From: Lachnospiraceae bacterium
GTDB lineage: Bacteria > Bacillota_A > Clostridia > Lachnospirales > Lachnospiraceae
Assembly: GCA_018365895.1 (NCBI GenBank)
Contig: JAGZJD010000077.1
Span: 1 to 10,134, forward strand
Direction of reading: 5' to 3'
DNA length: 10,134 bases
Position 1 is the stretch's first letter. Each line of letters opens with the position of its first letter. Made by a program: the position numbers and the translations under genes. The notes under the pieces were generated by a model. That model did no database searches. It was not told where the DNA came from and worked only from the letters and a program-made list of their open reading frames with translations. Below are positions 1-7,642 of this stretch, in pieces.

Positions 1-672
1 GGTCGTGGTCAGGTTGTCTATACATCTCAGTCTTTCTTTGGAACTGTTCAGAATGTCCAGACTTGTCCGGACTGTCATGGAACGGGTAAGATTATCCGCG
101 AAAAATGTCCGGATTGCAGTGGTACAGGATATATTTCCAGCCGTAAGAAGATTAAAGTGACGATTCCGGCAGGAATTGACAATGGCCAGAGCGTGCGAAT
201 CCGTGAGAAAGGCGAGCCGGGAGTGAACGGAGGACCAAGAGGTGATCTGCTTGTGGAAGTGGTTGTTTCAAGACATCCAATCTTCCAGCGTCAGGATATG
301 CACATATTCTCTGTAGCTCCGATTTCATTTGCACAGGCTGCACTTGGAGGAGATGTCCGTATCAAGACCGTTGACGGTGATGTTATTTATACGGTAAAAC
401 CTGGCACAAAGACAGATACAAAAGTACGCCTGAAAGGAAAAGGTGTTCCATCTGTGAGAAATTCGCAGGTAAGAGGAGATCATTATGTAACACTAGTAAT
501 TCAGACTCCGGAGCATCTGAGTGCAGAAGCGAAAGAAGCGCTGCGCCATTTCGATGAACTGACAGGAAACACATTGAATCAGAATACGACGACATCAAAA
601 GAAGAGCCGAAGAAAAAGAAAAAAGGTTTTATGAATAAGCTCAAAGAAACTTTTGAAGATCTGGAAGATTAA
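1..672 (+). CDS. dnaJ: Chaperone protein DnaJ (Hsp40), C-terminal part, 5' end outside window
   Basis: Co-chaperone that stimulates the DnaK ATPase and delivers unfolded proteins to it in the cytoplasm. The frame is open from base 1, and 223 codons remain before TAA. Full DnaJ proteins are about 380 residues, so the J domain, the Gly/Phe linker and the first two zinc repeats lie left of the window. Seen here are the last two CxxCxGxG zinc repeats ([10 protein letters not shown] with C22/C25, and [10 protein letters not shown] with C36/C39). They are followed by the C-terminal beta-sandwich substrate-binding domains with typical DnaJ stretches such as [19 protein letters not shown] and AALGGDV. 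The tail is lysine-rich (EEPKKKKKG) and acidic at the very end, which is usual for clostridial DnaJ. grpE and dnaK would be expected upstream. No terminator hairpin follows the stop, so some readthrough into the next unit is possible. Confidence 0.97.
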   Translation, partial: GRGQVVYTSQSFFGTVQNVQTCPDCHGTGKIIREKCPDCSGTGYISSRKKIKVTIPAGIDNGQSVRIREKGEPGVNGGPRGDLLVEVVVSRHPIFQRQDMHIFSVAPISFAQAALGGDVRIKTVDGDVIYTVKPGTKTDTKVRLKGKGVPSVRNSQVRGDHYVTLVIQTPEHLSAEAKEALRHFDELTGNTLNQNTTTSKEEPKKKKKGFMNKLKETFEDLED

Positions 673-695
673 AAGCTACTTCGCAGAAAAACCCG

Positions 696-724
696 TTGAC
701 ATCGTCTGAGAAACTCTTTATAAT
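696..724 (+). promoter_or_regulatory. Consensus sigma-A promoter (TTGACA-N17-TATAAT)
   Basis: The -35 box TTGACA is at 696-701 and the -10 box TATAAT at 719-724, separated by exactly 17 bases. All 12 consensus positions match. Transcription would start near 731, leaving a leader of roughly 118 bases before the ATG at 849. It should make transcription of the membrane-protein/ispG/polC unit independent of dnaJ. Confidence 0.85.
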
Positions 725-742
725 TTATTTTAAACGCATATA

Positions 743-769
743 TTGTTATCGGGAAGAGAAAAATAACAA
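743..769 (+). repeat. Inverted repeat in the leader, 7-bp arms
   Basis: TTGTTAT (743-749) and ATAACAA (763-769) are perfect reverse complements around a 13-base purine-rich loop, just downstream of the predicted transcription start. The stem is all A/T except one G-C pair, so it is weak as RNA. It could be a protein-binding site or chance in AT-rich DNA. No known riboswitch pattern was recognised in the 118-base leader. Confidence 0.35.
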
Positions 770-848
770 AAGAGCCCCCATATCGAGTATAAGAATATGA
801 TGTGTGAGTTTATTAAAATATAGTGTAGAACCGAGAGGATCAGAATAG

Positions 849-1307
849 ATGAGTAGAAAAAGAGATGAAGAGAAAAGAAGTCGTTTGTGGGATGTTGTTA
901 TGACAGTAGCCACGGCTTTGATTGTAATTGTTGCGGTGTTTTTTATTGTGAAACTATTTACGGCGAATCCATTGGAAGGAACATGGAAATATCAGGATGG
1001 AGATCTTGTGCTGGCAATTCGCGGGAATAATGATATGTCTGTTCGATTGTCCGGTGTATATGAGGATTCGAATATTAAGATTCGTTTGAATTATACAATT
1101 GATAAAGATGAAAAGACAATCTCCATTAAGGCAGATGAGGCATCGCTGAAAGAGGCGGCAGAAGGTTCTGACAGTGCATTTACGGTAAGTGGGCTGGAGT
1201 CAGAGATCAGTATTTTGACAAATACATTTAATTATAATGTAGAGAAGAATAAATTGACGCTGACAGAGCGGGAGTACGGAGATAAGATCGTATTTCAGAA
1301 AAAATAA
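849..1307 (+). CDS. Membrane-anchored protein of unknown function with an extracytoplasmic beta-rich domain
   Basis: 152 residues. The N-terminus is short and highly charged (MSRKRDEEKRSR). One hydrophobic segment at about residues 14-38 is best read as a signal anchor, because there is no lipobox cysteine or obvious cleavage site. This would place the rest outside the membrane. The outer part starts NPLEGTWKYQDGD and is rich in alternating beta-type patterns, ending LTEREYGDKIVFQ. An opening G-T-W followed by strands recalls small lipocalin-like domains of Clostridia, but that is only a resemblance. The start is supported by AGAGGA at 834-839, 9 bases upstream. The gene sits behind a strong promoter and ahead of ispG and polC, probably co-transcribed with them. 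No function can be assigned. Confidence 0.85.
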   Translation: MSRKRDEEKRSRLWDVVMTVATALIVIVAVFFIVKLFTANPLEGTWKYQDGDLVLAIRGNNDMSVRLSGVYEDSNIKIRLNYTIDKDEKTISIKADEASLKEAAEGSDSAFTVSGLESEISILTNTFNYNVEKNKLTLTEREYGDKIVFQKK

Positions 1308-1321
1308 ATAATATAACAGTG

Positions 1322-1348
1322 AATCCCTCTATGTATCATAGAGGGATT
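1322..1348 (+). repeat. Perfect 12-bp hairpin in the spacer before ispG
   Basis: AATCCCTCTATG (1322-1333) and CATAGAGGGATT (1337-1348) pair perfectly around a TAT loop. The stem would be stable in RNA, but only a single extra T and then GCCAG follow, so the U-tract of an intrinsic terminator is missing. It may be a leaky terminator, an RNA-processing site or a 3'-end stabiliser that separates the level of the upstream membrane-protein message from ispG/polC. Confidence 0.7.
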
Positions 1349-1369
1349 TGCCAGTTATGGGAAATGAAC

Positions 1370-1375
1370 GGAGGA
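1370..1375 (+). promoter_or_regulatory. Ribosome binding site that fixes the ispG start
   Basis: GGAGGA lies 6 bases before the ATG at 1382. It falls after the in-frame alternatives (GTG 1319, ATG 1331 and ATG 1364) and so favours 1382 as the true start. Confidence 0.8.
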
Positions 1376-1381
1376 AGAGAT

Positions 1382-2437
1382 ATGAAGCGAGAAGAAACGA
1401 AGGCAATCCGCATTGGGGACCGCTGGATCGGAGGAGGCAATCCAATTGCAATCCAGTCAATGACAAATACGAAAACAGAAGATATAAAGGCAACTGTAGA
1501 GCAGATTTTGAAGTTAGAAGCAGCAGGATGTGAGATCATCCGGTGCGCCGTTCCAACGATGGAAGCAGCGGAAGCATTGCGTGAGATTAAAAAGCAGATT
1601 CATATTCCGCTTGTGGCAGATATTCATTTTGATTATCGTCTGGCGATTGCGGCGATCGAACACGGAGCAAATAAGATTCGGATCAATCCGGGGAATATTG
1701 GCGATAGCTCCCGCGTACGGGCTGTTGTAGATAAGGCAAAAGAATATAAGGTGCCGATTCGTGTCGGTGTAAACAGCGGCTCTCTTGAAAAAGCTCTCAT
1801 TGAAAAATATAGAGGTGTTACGGCAGAAGGCATTGTAGAAAGCGCATTAGATAAAGTGCGGATGATTGAAGAGATGGACTATGATCAGATTGTTGTCAGC
1901 ATCAAGTCATCAGATGTGCTGATGTGTGTTAAGGCGCATGAATTTATTTCTGAAGTATGTCCATATCCGCTGCATATTGGTATTACAGAATCGGGAACTT
2001 TGTTGTCCGGTAATATCAAGTCTTCTGTTGGACTTGGAATTATGCTGTATCAGGGACTTGGCGATACAATCCGGGTATCTCTGACAGGTGATCCGCTGGA
2101 AGAAATCAAGTCTGCCAAATTAATCTTAAAGACATTGGGGCTTCGCAAAGGCGGGATTGAAGTGGTATCCTGTCCGACTTGCGGGAGAACAAAGATTGAT
2201 CTGATAGGACTGGCAAATCAGGTAGAAACAATGGTGGCAGATATTCCACTTGATATTAAAGTAGCTGTAATGGGCTGCGTTGTGAATGGACCGGGAGAGG
2301 CGAGAGAGGCTGATATTGGAATTGCCGGTGGAATTGGTGAAGGGCTTCTGATCAAAAAAGGAGAGATTATCAAAAAAGTAAAAGAGGAAGAACTTTTAAG
2401 CACACTGCGCGAAGAATTATTAAATTGGAAGGGATAG
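1382..2437 (+). CDS. ispG: 4-hydroxy-3-methylbut-2-en-1-yl diphosphate synthase (flavodoxin), IspG/GcpE
   Basis: Cytoplasmic [4Fe-4S] enzyme of the MEP isoprenoid pathway. It reductively converts 2-C-methyl-erythritol 2,4-cyclodiphosphate to HMBPP, the substrate of IspH. From ATG 1382 the product has 351 residues, the usual length of the short bacterial form. Family blocks are clear: PIAIQSMTNTKTED near the N-terminus, then VADIHFDYRLA, NKIRINPGNIG, RVGVNSGSLE and HIGITESGT in the TIM-barrel part. The cluster ligands are C264 and C267 (SCPTCGRT) and C299 (MGCVVNGPGEA), and E306 of the same motif is the conserved acidic ligand region. The frame is open further upstream, but the extra 21 residues would include the hairpin and precede the ribosome binding site, so they are not expected to be translated. 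polC begins 3 bases after the stop, so the two are probably co-transcribed. Confidence 0.97.
   Translation: MKREETKAIRIGDRWIGGGNPIAIQSMTNTKTEDIKATVEQILKLEAAGCEIIRCAVPTMEAAEALREIKKQIHIPLVADIHFDYRLAIAAIEHGANKIRINPGNIGDSSRVRAVVDKAKEYKVPIRVGVNSGSLEKALIEKYRGVTAEGIVESALDKVRMIEEMDYDQIVVSIKSSDVLMCVKAHEFISEVCPYPLHIGITESGTLLSGNIKSSVGLGIMLYQGLGDTIRVSLTGDPLEEIKSAKLILKTLGLRKGGIEVVSCPTCGRTKIDLIGLANQVETMVADIPLDIKVAVMGCVVNGPGEAREADIGIAGGIGEGLLIKKGEIIKKVKEEELLSTLREELLNWKG
2427..2433 (+). promoter_or_regulatory. polC ribosome binding site inside the end of ispG
   Basis: GGAAGGG overlaps the last codons of ispG and stands 7 bases before the polC ATG at 2441. Ribosomes finishing ispG pass over this site, which suggests translational coupling. 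Confidence 0.65.
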
Positions 2438-2440
2438 AAT

Positions 2441-5400
2441 ATGGGAAAACTTTTTTTCGATGTATTTCCGACATTAAAGACAGATGAAGAGCGAAAACTG
2501 CTGTTTCAGGAAACGGAAGTAGAAAAGGTAACAACAAATTCAGCAAGATCGTATCTGAAGGTTGATATGAGCAGCCGACATCTCATTCCGAAAAAAGATA
2601 TTTATCAGATGGAACGAGCGATTAAAGAGCAGCTCTTTGCGCGTACGCCGATTGAAATCAGAATCAAAGAATCTTTTCATCTGTCTGAGCAGTATACACC
2701 GGAAAATCTTTTTCGCGAATATCGGGAGAGCATCTTCTGGGAATTGCGACAAAAAAGTCAGATTGAATATAGTATGCTGCAAAATGCGAAGTGTAGTTTT
2801 GAGGGAAGAGATATGATGTGTCTCGGATTAGAGGATACTGTTGTAGCTAAAGGGAAAAAAGATGAAATGATCTCTTATCTAACAGAAGTATTTACCGGTC
2901 GATGTCATATTCCGCTCAATATCCGCGTAGAGTACCACAAACCGAAAGAAAGTAAAATGAAGAAATTCAATGAACTGCAGCTGCAGCAGGAAGTGGAAGT
3001 TATCATGAAGCATAATGCTTCTTTAGTTAAGAGTCAGGAGGAACTCAAAGAAGAGGAGAATAAAAAGAAAGAAAAAATCTCTAATGAAAAAAGCAGAAAA
3101 AATGATGAGAAATCAGAAATATCGAACGGAAATGTGGATACCGGGAAGAAAATTTCAGAAGAAAAAAAAGAATTCAAGAAAGAATTTAAGAGAAATTATG
3201 CACCTTTGAAACGAGACGACGATCCGAACTTGATTTATGGACGAAATTTTGATGATGAGACGATTGAACTAAAAGAAGTAACGGGAGAAATGGGTGAAAT
3301 CACATTCCGGGGAAAAGTTATCCAGTTTGATACGCGGGAAATTCGGAATGAGAAAACAATCATTATGTTTGCCGTAACAGATTTTACAGACACGATCATG
3401 GTAAAAATGTTTGCCAGAAATGAACATCTGCCGGAGCTGCTTGGTGAAATTAAAAAGGGTGTTTTCTTAAAAATTAAAGGTGTGACTACCATTGATAAAT
3501 TTGATAATGAGCTGACGATCGGATCTGTGACCGGTATTAAAAAGGCACAGGATTTCACGGTAAGCCGAATGGATACGGCGCCTGAGAAACGAGTAGAACT
3601 TCATTGTCATACGAAAATGAGTGATATGGATGGGGTATCAGAAGTACAGGATCTTGTGAAGCGGGCGCATGACTGGGGACATAAGGCAATTGCCATTACG
3701 GATCATGGAGTTGTGCAGGCGTTCCCGGATGCAAATCATTTTATTGAAAAGTTGGAGAAAGATGATCCATTTAAAGTTATTTATGGCGTAGAAGGATATC
3801 TGGTCGATGATCTTATGAAAATTGCAGAGCGGGCAAAAGACCAGACACTGGAGGATACCTATGTTGTCTTTGATATTGAGACGACAGGATTTAGTTCTGT
3901 ACAGGATCGGATCATTGAAATAGGTGCGGTAAAAGTAGAATATGGTGAGATTACGGGGCATTTCAGTGAATTTGTGAATCCGAAAATTCCGATTCCTTAT
4001 CGAATTACCCAATTGACCAGTATCACAGATGAAATGGTCATGAATGCGCCGGGAATAGAGATAATTCTGCCAAAATTTCTGGAATTTGCGGAAGGGGCAG
4101 TACTTGTAGCCCATAATGCCGGATTTGATGTAGGATTTATTGAACAGAACTGCAGGAATATGGAATTAAGTACAGACTTTACTTATGTAGATACAGTAGC
4201 ACTTGCCAGAGTGTTGTTGCCGACACTGTCAAAGTATAAATTGGATACGGTGGCAAAGGCATTGAATGTATCTCTTTTGAACCACCATCGGGCGGTAGAT
4301 GATGCAAAAGCAACGTCAGAAATTTTTGTGAAATTTATTGAAATGCTGAAAGAGCGGGGCATTTATACACTGCAGGAAGTAAATGCTTTCGGGGATCTGA
4401 ATCCTGATTCCATTAAAAAGCTTCCGACATATCATGTAATTATTCTGGCGCAGAATGATGCAGGAAGAGTAAATCTTTATCGGTTGATTTCCATGTCCCA
4501 TTTGAAATACTATAACCGCCGTCCGCGAATTCCCAAAAGTGAATTGAACCGATACCGGGAAGGACTTCTTGTGGGAAGTGCCTGTGAGGCGGGGGAATTG
4601 TATCGAGCACTCCTTGATAATCGTTCAGAAGAACAGATTGCTAAAATTGTAGATTTCTATGATTATTTGGAAATACAGCCGGTAGGAAACAATATGTTTA
4701 TGATTGACAGCGAACGTATTTCCAGTATTCAATCGGTGGAAGATATTAGAAATGTAAACCGCAAGATTGTAAAACTGGGAGAGAAGTTTCAAAAACCGGT
4801 TGCAGCAACATGCGATGTCCATTTTATGGATCCGGAAGATGAGGTATACCGGAGAATTATTATGGCAGGAAAAGGGTTCCAGGATGCAGATGAGCAGGCG
4901 CCACTTTATCTCCATACAACAGAAGAAATGTTGGAGGAATTTTCTTATCTCGGTTCTGAGAAGGCGTACGAGGTTGTCATTACAAATCCTAACAGGATTG
5001 CGGATCAGATTGAAAAAATATCTCCGGTGCGCCCGGATAAATGCCCTCCGGTCATTCCGGATTCGGATAAAACATTGCGGAAGATCTGTTATGATAAAGC
5101 ACATTCTATGTACGGCGAAGAGCTGCCGGAGATCGTAACAGAGCGGCTGGAGCGTGAGCTGAATTCGATTATTTCCAATGGGTTTGCCGTAATGTATATC
5201 ATTGCGCAGAAGTTAGTATGGAAATCGAATGATGACGGCTATCTTGTAGGTTCGCGAGGATCAGTTGGTTCTTCCTTTGTAGCTACGATGGCAGGAATTA
5301 CGGAAGTAAATCCGCTTAGTCCTCATTACTATTGCAAAAACTGTCATTTCAGTGATTTTACATCAGAAGAAGTTCGTGCTTATGCAGGAGGCTGCGGATG

Positions 5401-6970
5401 GGATATGCCAGACCGTGCCTGCCCGGTTTGTGGGGAAATGCTTGTAAAAGACGGATTTGATATTCCATTTGAAACGTTCCTGGGATTTAAAGGAAATAAA
5501 GAGCCGGATATTGACTTAAATTTCTCCGGTGATTATCAGAGTAACGCGCACAAATATACAGAGGTTATTTTCGGAGACGGACAGACGTTCCGGGCGGGAA
5601 CTATCGGAACACTGGCAGAAAAAACAGCGTATGGTTATGTCAAAAACTACTATGAGGAACGGGGAAACCGCAAACGACGCTGTGAGATTGAGCGGATTGT
5701 AGGGGGCTGTACCGGAATCCGCCGCAGTACCGGACAGCATCCGGGTGGAATCATTGTGCTTCCCTTTGGGGAAGATATTAATTCATTTACACCGGTGCAG
5801 CATCCGGCAAATGATATGACAACAGATATTATAACGACACATTTTGATTATCATTCCATTGACCACAACTTGTTGAAACTGGATATTCTCGGACATGATG
5901 ATCCGACAATGATCAAAATGCTGGAAGAGTTAGTAGAACAGTTGACAGGGAAACCGTTTGATGCGCAGCAGATTAAACTGGATGATCCGGGGGTTATGTC
6001 GCTGTTTGCAGATACCAGTGCGCTTGGAATCAAACCGGAAGACATTGGAGGCTGTCCGGTTGGCTGTCTCGGAATTCCGGAGTTTGGGACGGATTTTGTT
6101 ATTCAGATGGTAGTAGATACCAAACCAAAAACACTGTCTGATTTGATCCGTATTTCAGGTCTTTCGCATGGTACGGATGTTTGGCTTGGAAATGCCCAGA
6201 CATTAATCGAAGAAGGCAAAGCTACAATTTCTACGGCAATCTGTACCAGGGATGATATTATGACTTATCTGATCGGAAAAGGGCTTGACAGTGAGGAGTC
6301 CTTCACGATTATGGAACGGGTGCGAAAAGGAGCTGTCGCAAAGGGAAAATGTAAAGAATGGCCGGAATTCAAAAAAGATATGCAAGATCACAATGTTCCG
6401 GACTGGTATATCTGGTCTTGTGAAAAGATTAAATATATGTTCCCGAAAGCCCATGCCGCAGCTTATGTCATGATGGCATATCGCATTGCTTATTGTAAAG
6501 TCAACTATCCGCTTGCTTATTATGCCGCATATTTTAGTATCCGTGCCTCTGCGTTCTCCTATGAATTAATGTGCCAGGGGAAAGACCGGCTTGAGTTTTA
6601 TATAAAAGACTATAAGAAACGGTCAGATTCTTTGACACAAAAGGAACAGGCTACGTTAAAAGATATGAAAATTGTACAGGAAATGTATGCAAGAGGATTT
6701 GAATTCCTGCCGCTTGATCTGTATCGGGCGAAAGCAACAAAATTTCAGATCATAGACGGGAAACTGATGCCGCCGCTGTCTTCTATTGAAGGAATGGGAG
6801 ATAAAGCTGCCGAAGCTGTGGAAGTAGCGTCTATGGATGGACCATATCTGTCTAAAGATGATTTCCGCCAAAGGACGAAAGTCAGCAAAACCGTCATAGA
6901 TTTGATGGATGAATTTGGTGTATTTGGAGATTTGCCGGAAACGAATCAGCTTTCGATTTTTGATTTTTAG
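2441..6970 (+). CDS. polC: DNA polymerase III alpha subunit, Gram-positive PolC type, with proofreading exonuclease
   Basis: Main replicative polymerase of low-GC Gram-positives, acting at the fork with the beta clamp. 1509 residues, slightly longer than the roughly 1440 of Bacillus PolC. Order of parts: N-terminal domain (to about 190); Lys/Glu-rich linker (about 195-250); OB fold (about 275-375); first PHP segment with VELHCHTKMSD (H388, H390) and TDHG (D421, H422); inserted DnaQ-like 3'-5' exonuclease with FDIETTGF (D478, E480), VAHNAGFD and HHRAVDDA (H616, D621); second PHP segment; C-family palm with GSRGSVGSS (937-945), zinc site C965/C968/C994/C997, catalytic D1023 and D1025 in EPDIDLNFSGDYQ, and D1148 in KLDILGHDD; a helix-hairpin-helix-like stretch near SIEGMGDKAAEA. 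The C-terminus QLSIF (1503-1507) fits the beta-clamp-binding peptide. All catalytic residues are present, so it should be fully active. It probably ends the transcription unit. Confidence 0.98.
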   Translation: MGKLFFDVFPTLKTDEERKLLFQETEVEKVTTNSARSYLKVDMSSRHLIPKKDIYQMERAIKEQLFARTPIEIRIKESFHLSEQYTPENLFREYRESIFWELRQKSQIEYSMLQNAKCSFEGRDMMCLGLEDTVVAKGKKDEMISYLTEVFTGRCHIPLNIRVEYHKPKESKMKKFNELQLQQEVEVIMKHNASLVKSQEELKEEENKKKEKISNEKSRKNDEKSEISNGNVDTGKKISEEKKEFKKEFKRNYAPLKRDDDPNLIYGRNFDDETIELKEVTGEMGEITFRGKVIQFDTREIRNEKTIIMFAVTDFTDTIMVKMFARNEHLPELLGEIKKGVFLKIKGVTTIDKFDNELTIGSVTGIKKAQDFTVSRMDTAPEKRVELHCHTKMSDMDGVSEVQDLVKRAHDWGHKAIAITDHGVVQAFPDANHFIEKLEKDDPFKVIYGVEGYLVDDLMKIAERAKDQTLEDTYVVFDIETTGFSSVQDRIIEIGAVKVEYGEITGHFSEFVNPKIPIPYRITQLTSITDEMVMNAPGIEIILPKFLEFAEGAVLVAHNAGFDVGFIEQNCRNMELSTDFTYVDTVALARVLLPTLSKYKLDTVAKALNVSLLNHHRAVDDAKATSEIFVKFIEMLKERGIYTLQEVNAFGDLNPDSIKKLPTYHVIILAQNDAGRVNLYRLISMSHLKYYNRRPRIPKSELNRYREGLLVGSACEAGELYRALLDNRSEEQIAKIVDFYDYLEIQPVGNNMFMIDSERISSIQSVEDIRNVNRKIVKLGEKFQKPVAATCDVHFMDPEDEVYRRIIMAGKGFQDADEQAPLYLHTTEEMLEEFSYLGSEKAYEVVITNPNRIADQIEKISPVRPDKCPPVIPDSDKTLRKICYDKAHSMYGEELPEIVTERLERELNSIISNGFAVMYIIAQKLVWKSNDDGYLVGSRGSVGSSFVATMAGITEVNPLSPHYYCKNCHFSDFTSEEVRAYAGGCGWDMPDRACPVCGEMLVKDGFDIPFETFLGFKGNKEPDIDLNFSGDYQSNAHKYTEVIFGDGQTFRAGTIGTLAEKTAYGYVKNYYEERGNRKRRCEIERIVGGCTGIRRSTGQHPGGIIVLPFGEDINSFTPVQHPANDMTTDIITTHFDYHSIDHNLLKLDILGHDDPTMIKMLEELVEQLTGKPFDAQQIKLDDPGVMSLFADTSALGIKPEDIGGCPVGCLGIPEFGTDFVIQMVVDTKPKTLSDLIRISGLSHGTDVWLGNAQTLIEEGKATISTAICTRDDIMTYLIGKGLDSEESFTIMERVRKGAVAKGKCKEWPEFKKDMQDHNVPDWYIWSCEKIKYMFPKAHAAAYVMMAYRIAYCKVNYPLAYYAAYFSIRASAFSYELMCQGKDRLEFYIKDYKKRSDSLTQKEQATLKDMKIVQEMYARGFEFLPLDLYRAKATKFQIIDGKLMPPLSSIEGMGDKAAEAVEVASMDGPYLSKDDFRQRTKVSKTVIDLMDEFGVFGDLPETNQLSIFDF

Positions 6971-7053
6971 ATATTGGATAAAAGTTTCTATGAGAATTTT
7001 GAGAGAACTTAAAAAGTGAAAGAAAACTTCCGGAATAAATTATAGAAAATGGT

Positions 7054-7081
7054 AAAGGGAACCGAAAACCGGTTCCCTTTT
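7054..7081 (+). terminator. Intrinsic terminator after polC
   Basis: AAAGGGAACCG (7054-7064) pairs perfectly with CGGTTCCCTTT (7070-7080) around the loop AAAAC, and the T run continues to 7081. The 11-bp stem with a T-rich 3' arm is a convincing Rho-independent terminator 84 bases after the polC stop. On the minus strand the same hairpin is followed by ACCATTTT, so it would be at most a weak terminator for the converging csp gene. Confidence 0.88.
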
Positions 7082-7178
7082 AATCTTCATTCAATTATTC
7101 CTTAATTCTTTTCGGTATATATAGTTAGCAATATAATTATAATACATCAGCACGAAAAAAGGCACATTAAATATTAGA

Positions 7179-7379
7179 TTATAATTTTACTACGTTTGTA
7201 GCCTGTGGTCCTTTAGCACCTTCTGTGACTTCAAATTCAACTGCCTGACCTTCTTCTAAAGACTTGAATCCGTCAGAAGCGATTCCGCTGTAGTGAACAA
7301 ATACGTCATTTCCAGCCTCGTCAGAGATGAATCCGTAGCCCTTCTGGTTGTTAAACCATTTTACTGTACCTGTGCTCAT
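7179..7379 (-). CDS. Cold-shock protein, CspA family
   Basis: 66-residue single-domain nucleic-acid-binding protein. It binds single-stranded RNA and DNA as a small OB-fold beta barrel and acts as an RNA chaperone in the cytoplasm. The RNP1 motif (KGYGFI, residues 13-18) and RNP2 motif (VFVHY, residues 26-30) are intact. The start [19 protein letters not shown] and the end [10 protein letters not shown] are standard for the family, and full length matches the usual 65-70 residues. A strong ribosome binding site, GGAGGT (7386-7391 on the minus strand), lies 6 bases before the ATG. The gene stands alone, convergent with polC and divergent from the hydrolase. No clear promoter was found, but a long AT-rich leader is normal for csp genes. 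Whether it is cold-induced or constitutive cannot be told from the sequence. Confidence 0.97.
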   Translation of the reverse strand: MSTGTVKWFNNQKGYGFISDEAGNDVFVHYSGIASDGFKSLEEGQAVEFEVTEGAKGPQATNVVKL

Positions 7380-7642
7380 GAGGTTACCTCCATTAATAAT
7401 AAAATAAGTTTATAAAAAACTGTAAATCAAGGCTATCACAATTTTATGAAAAAGTCAAATACATTTTTTCGACAGATATTTGTGAAAACTGCTGAGTAAA
7501 AATGTTAGGATTTCCTTAAGAAGAAATAAAATTTACAAAAAAATGAAATAGATTTTGTACAAATAGTTGTATCTCATTTTTAGATGTTTTATAATACAAA
7601 AATATTGAGAGGGGAAGTTTTTGCATGAAAGGGGAGATATTT
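7380..7642. other. AT-rich divergent spacer between csp and hydrolase genes
   Basis: 263 bases, strongly A/T-rich with several A and T tracts, and no open frame worth calling. It holds the csp ribosome binding site and presumably the csp promoter and leader on the minus strand. On the plus strand it holds the hydrolase promoter and ribosome binding site. No riboswitch or RNA gene was recognised. Confidence 0.6.
7567..7595 (+). promoter_or_regulatory. Probable sigma-A promoter of the hydrolase gene
   Basis: A perfect -10 box TATAAT is at 7590-7595. At 17 bases upstream is TTGTAT (7567-7572), which matches the -35 consensus only in its TTG. Transcription would start near 7602, giving a short leader. 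Confidence 0.55.

Noticed and set aside
1319..1381. A 21-residue N-terminal extension of IspG from GTG 1319
   Set aside because: It includes the perfect hairpin and the GGAGGA ribosome site at 1370-1375, and the known family start matches MKREETKAIRIGDRW.
3050..3200. The Lys/Glu-rich stretch of PolC as an insertion or low-complexity error
   Set aside because: The frame is intact, and PolC proteins normally carry a variable charged linker between the N-terminal domain and the OB fold.
3638..5104. Long minus-strand frames within polC (for example 3638-4114 and 4625-5104)
   Set aside because: They are antisense to a fully recognisable PolC, have biased composition and match no family pattern.
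7130..7178. Repeated ATTATAAT words downstream of csp as a terminator
   Set aside because: They are short, all A/T, with no G/C stem or T-tract in the right place; most likely chance in AT-rich DNA.
7431..7458. Possible csp promoter on the minus strand (TTGACT with a GATAGC-like -10)
   Set aside because: The spacing is 15-16 bases and the -10 match is poor, so it was not strong enough to annotate.
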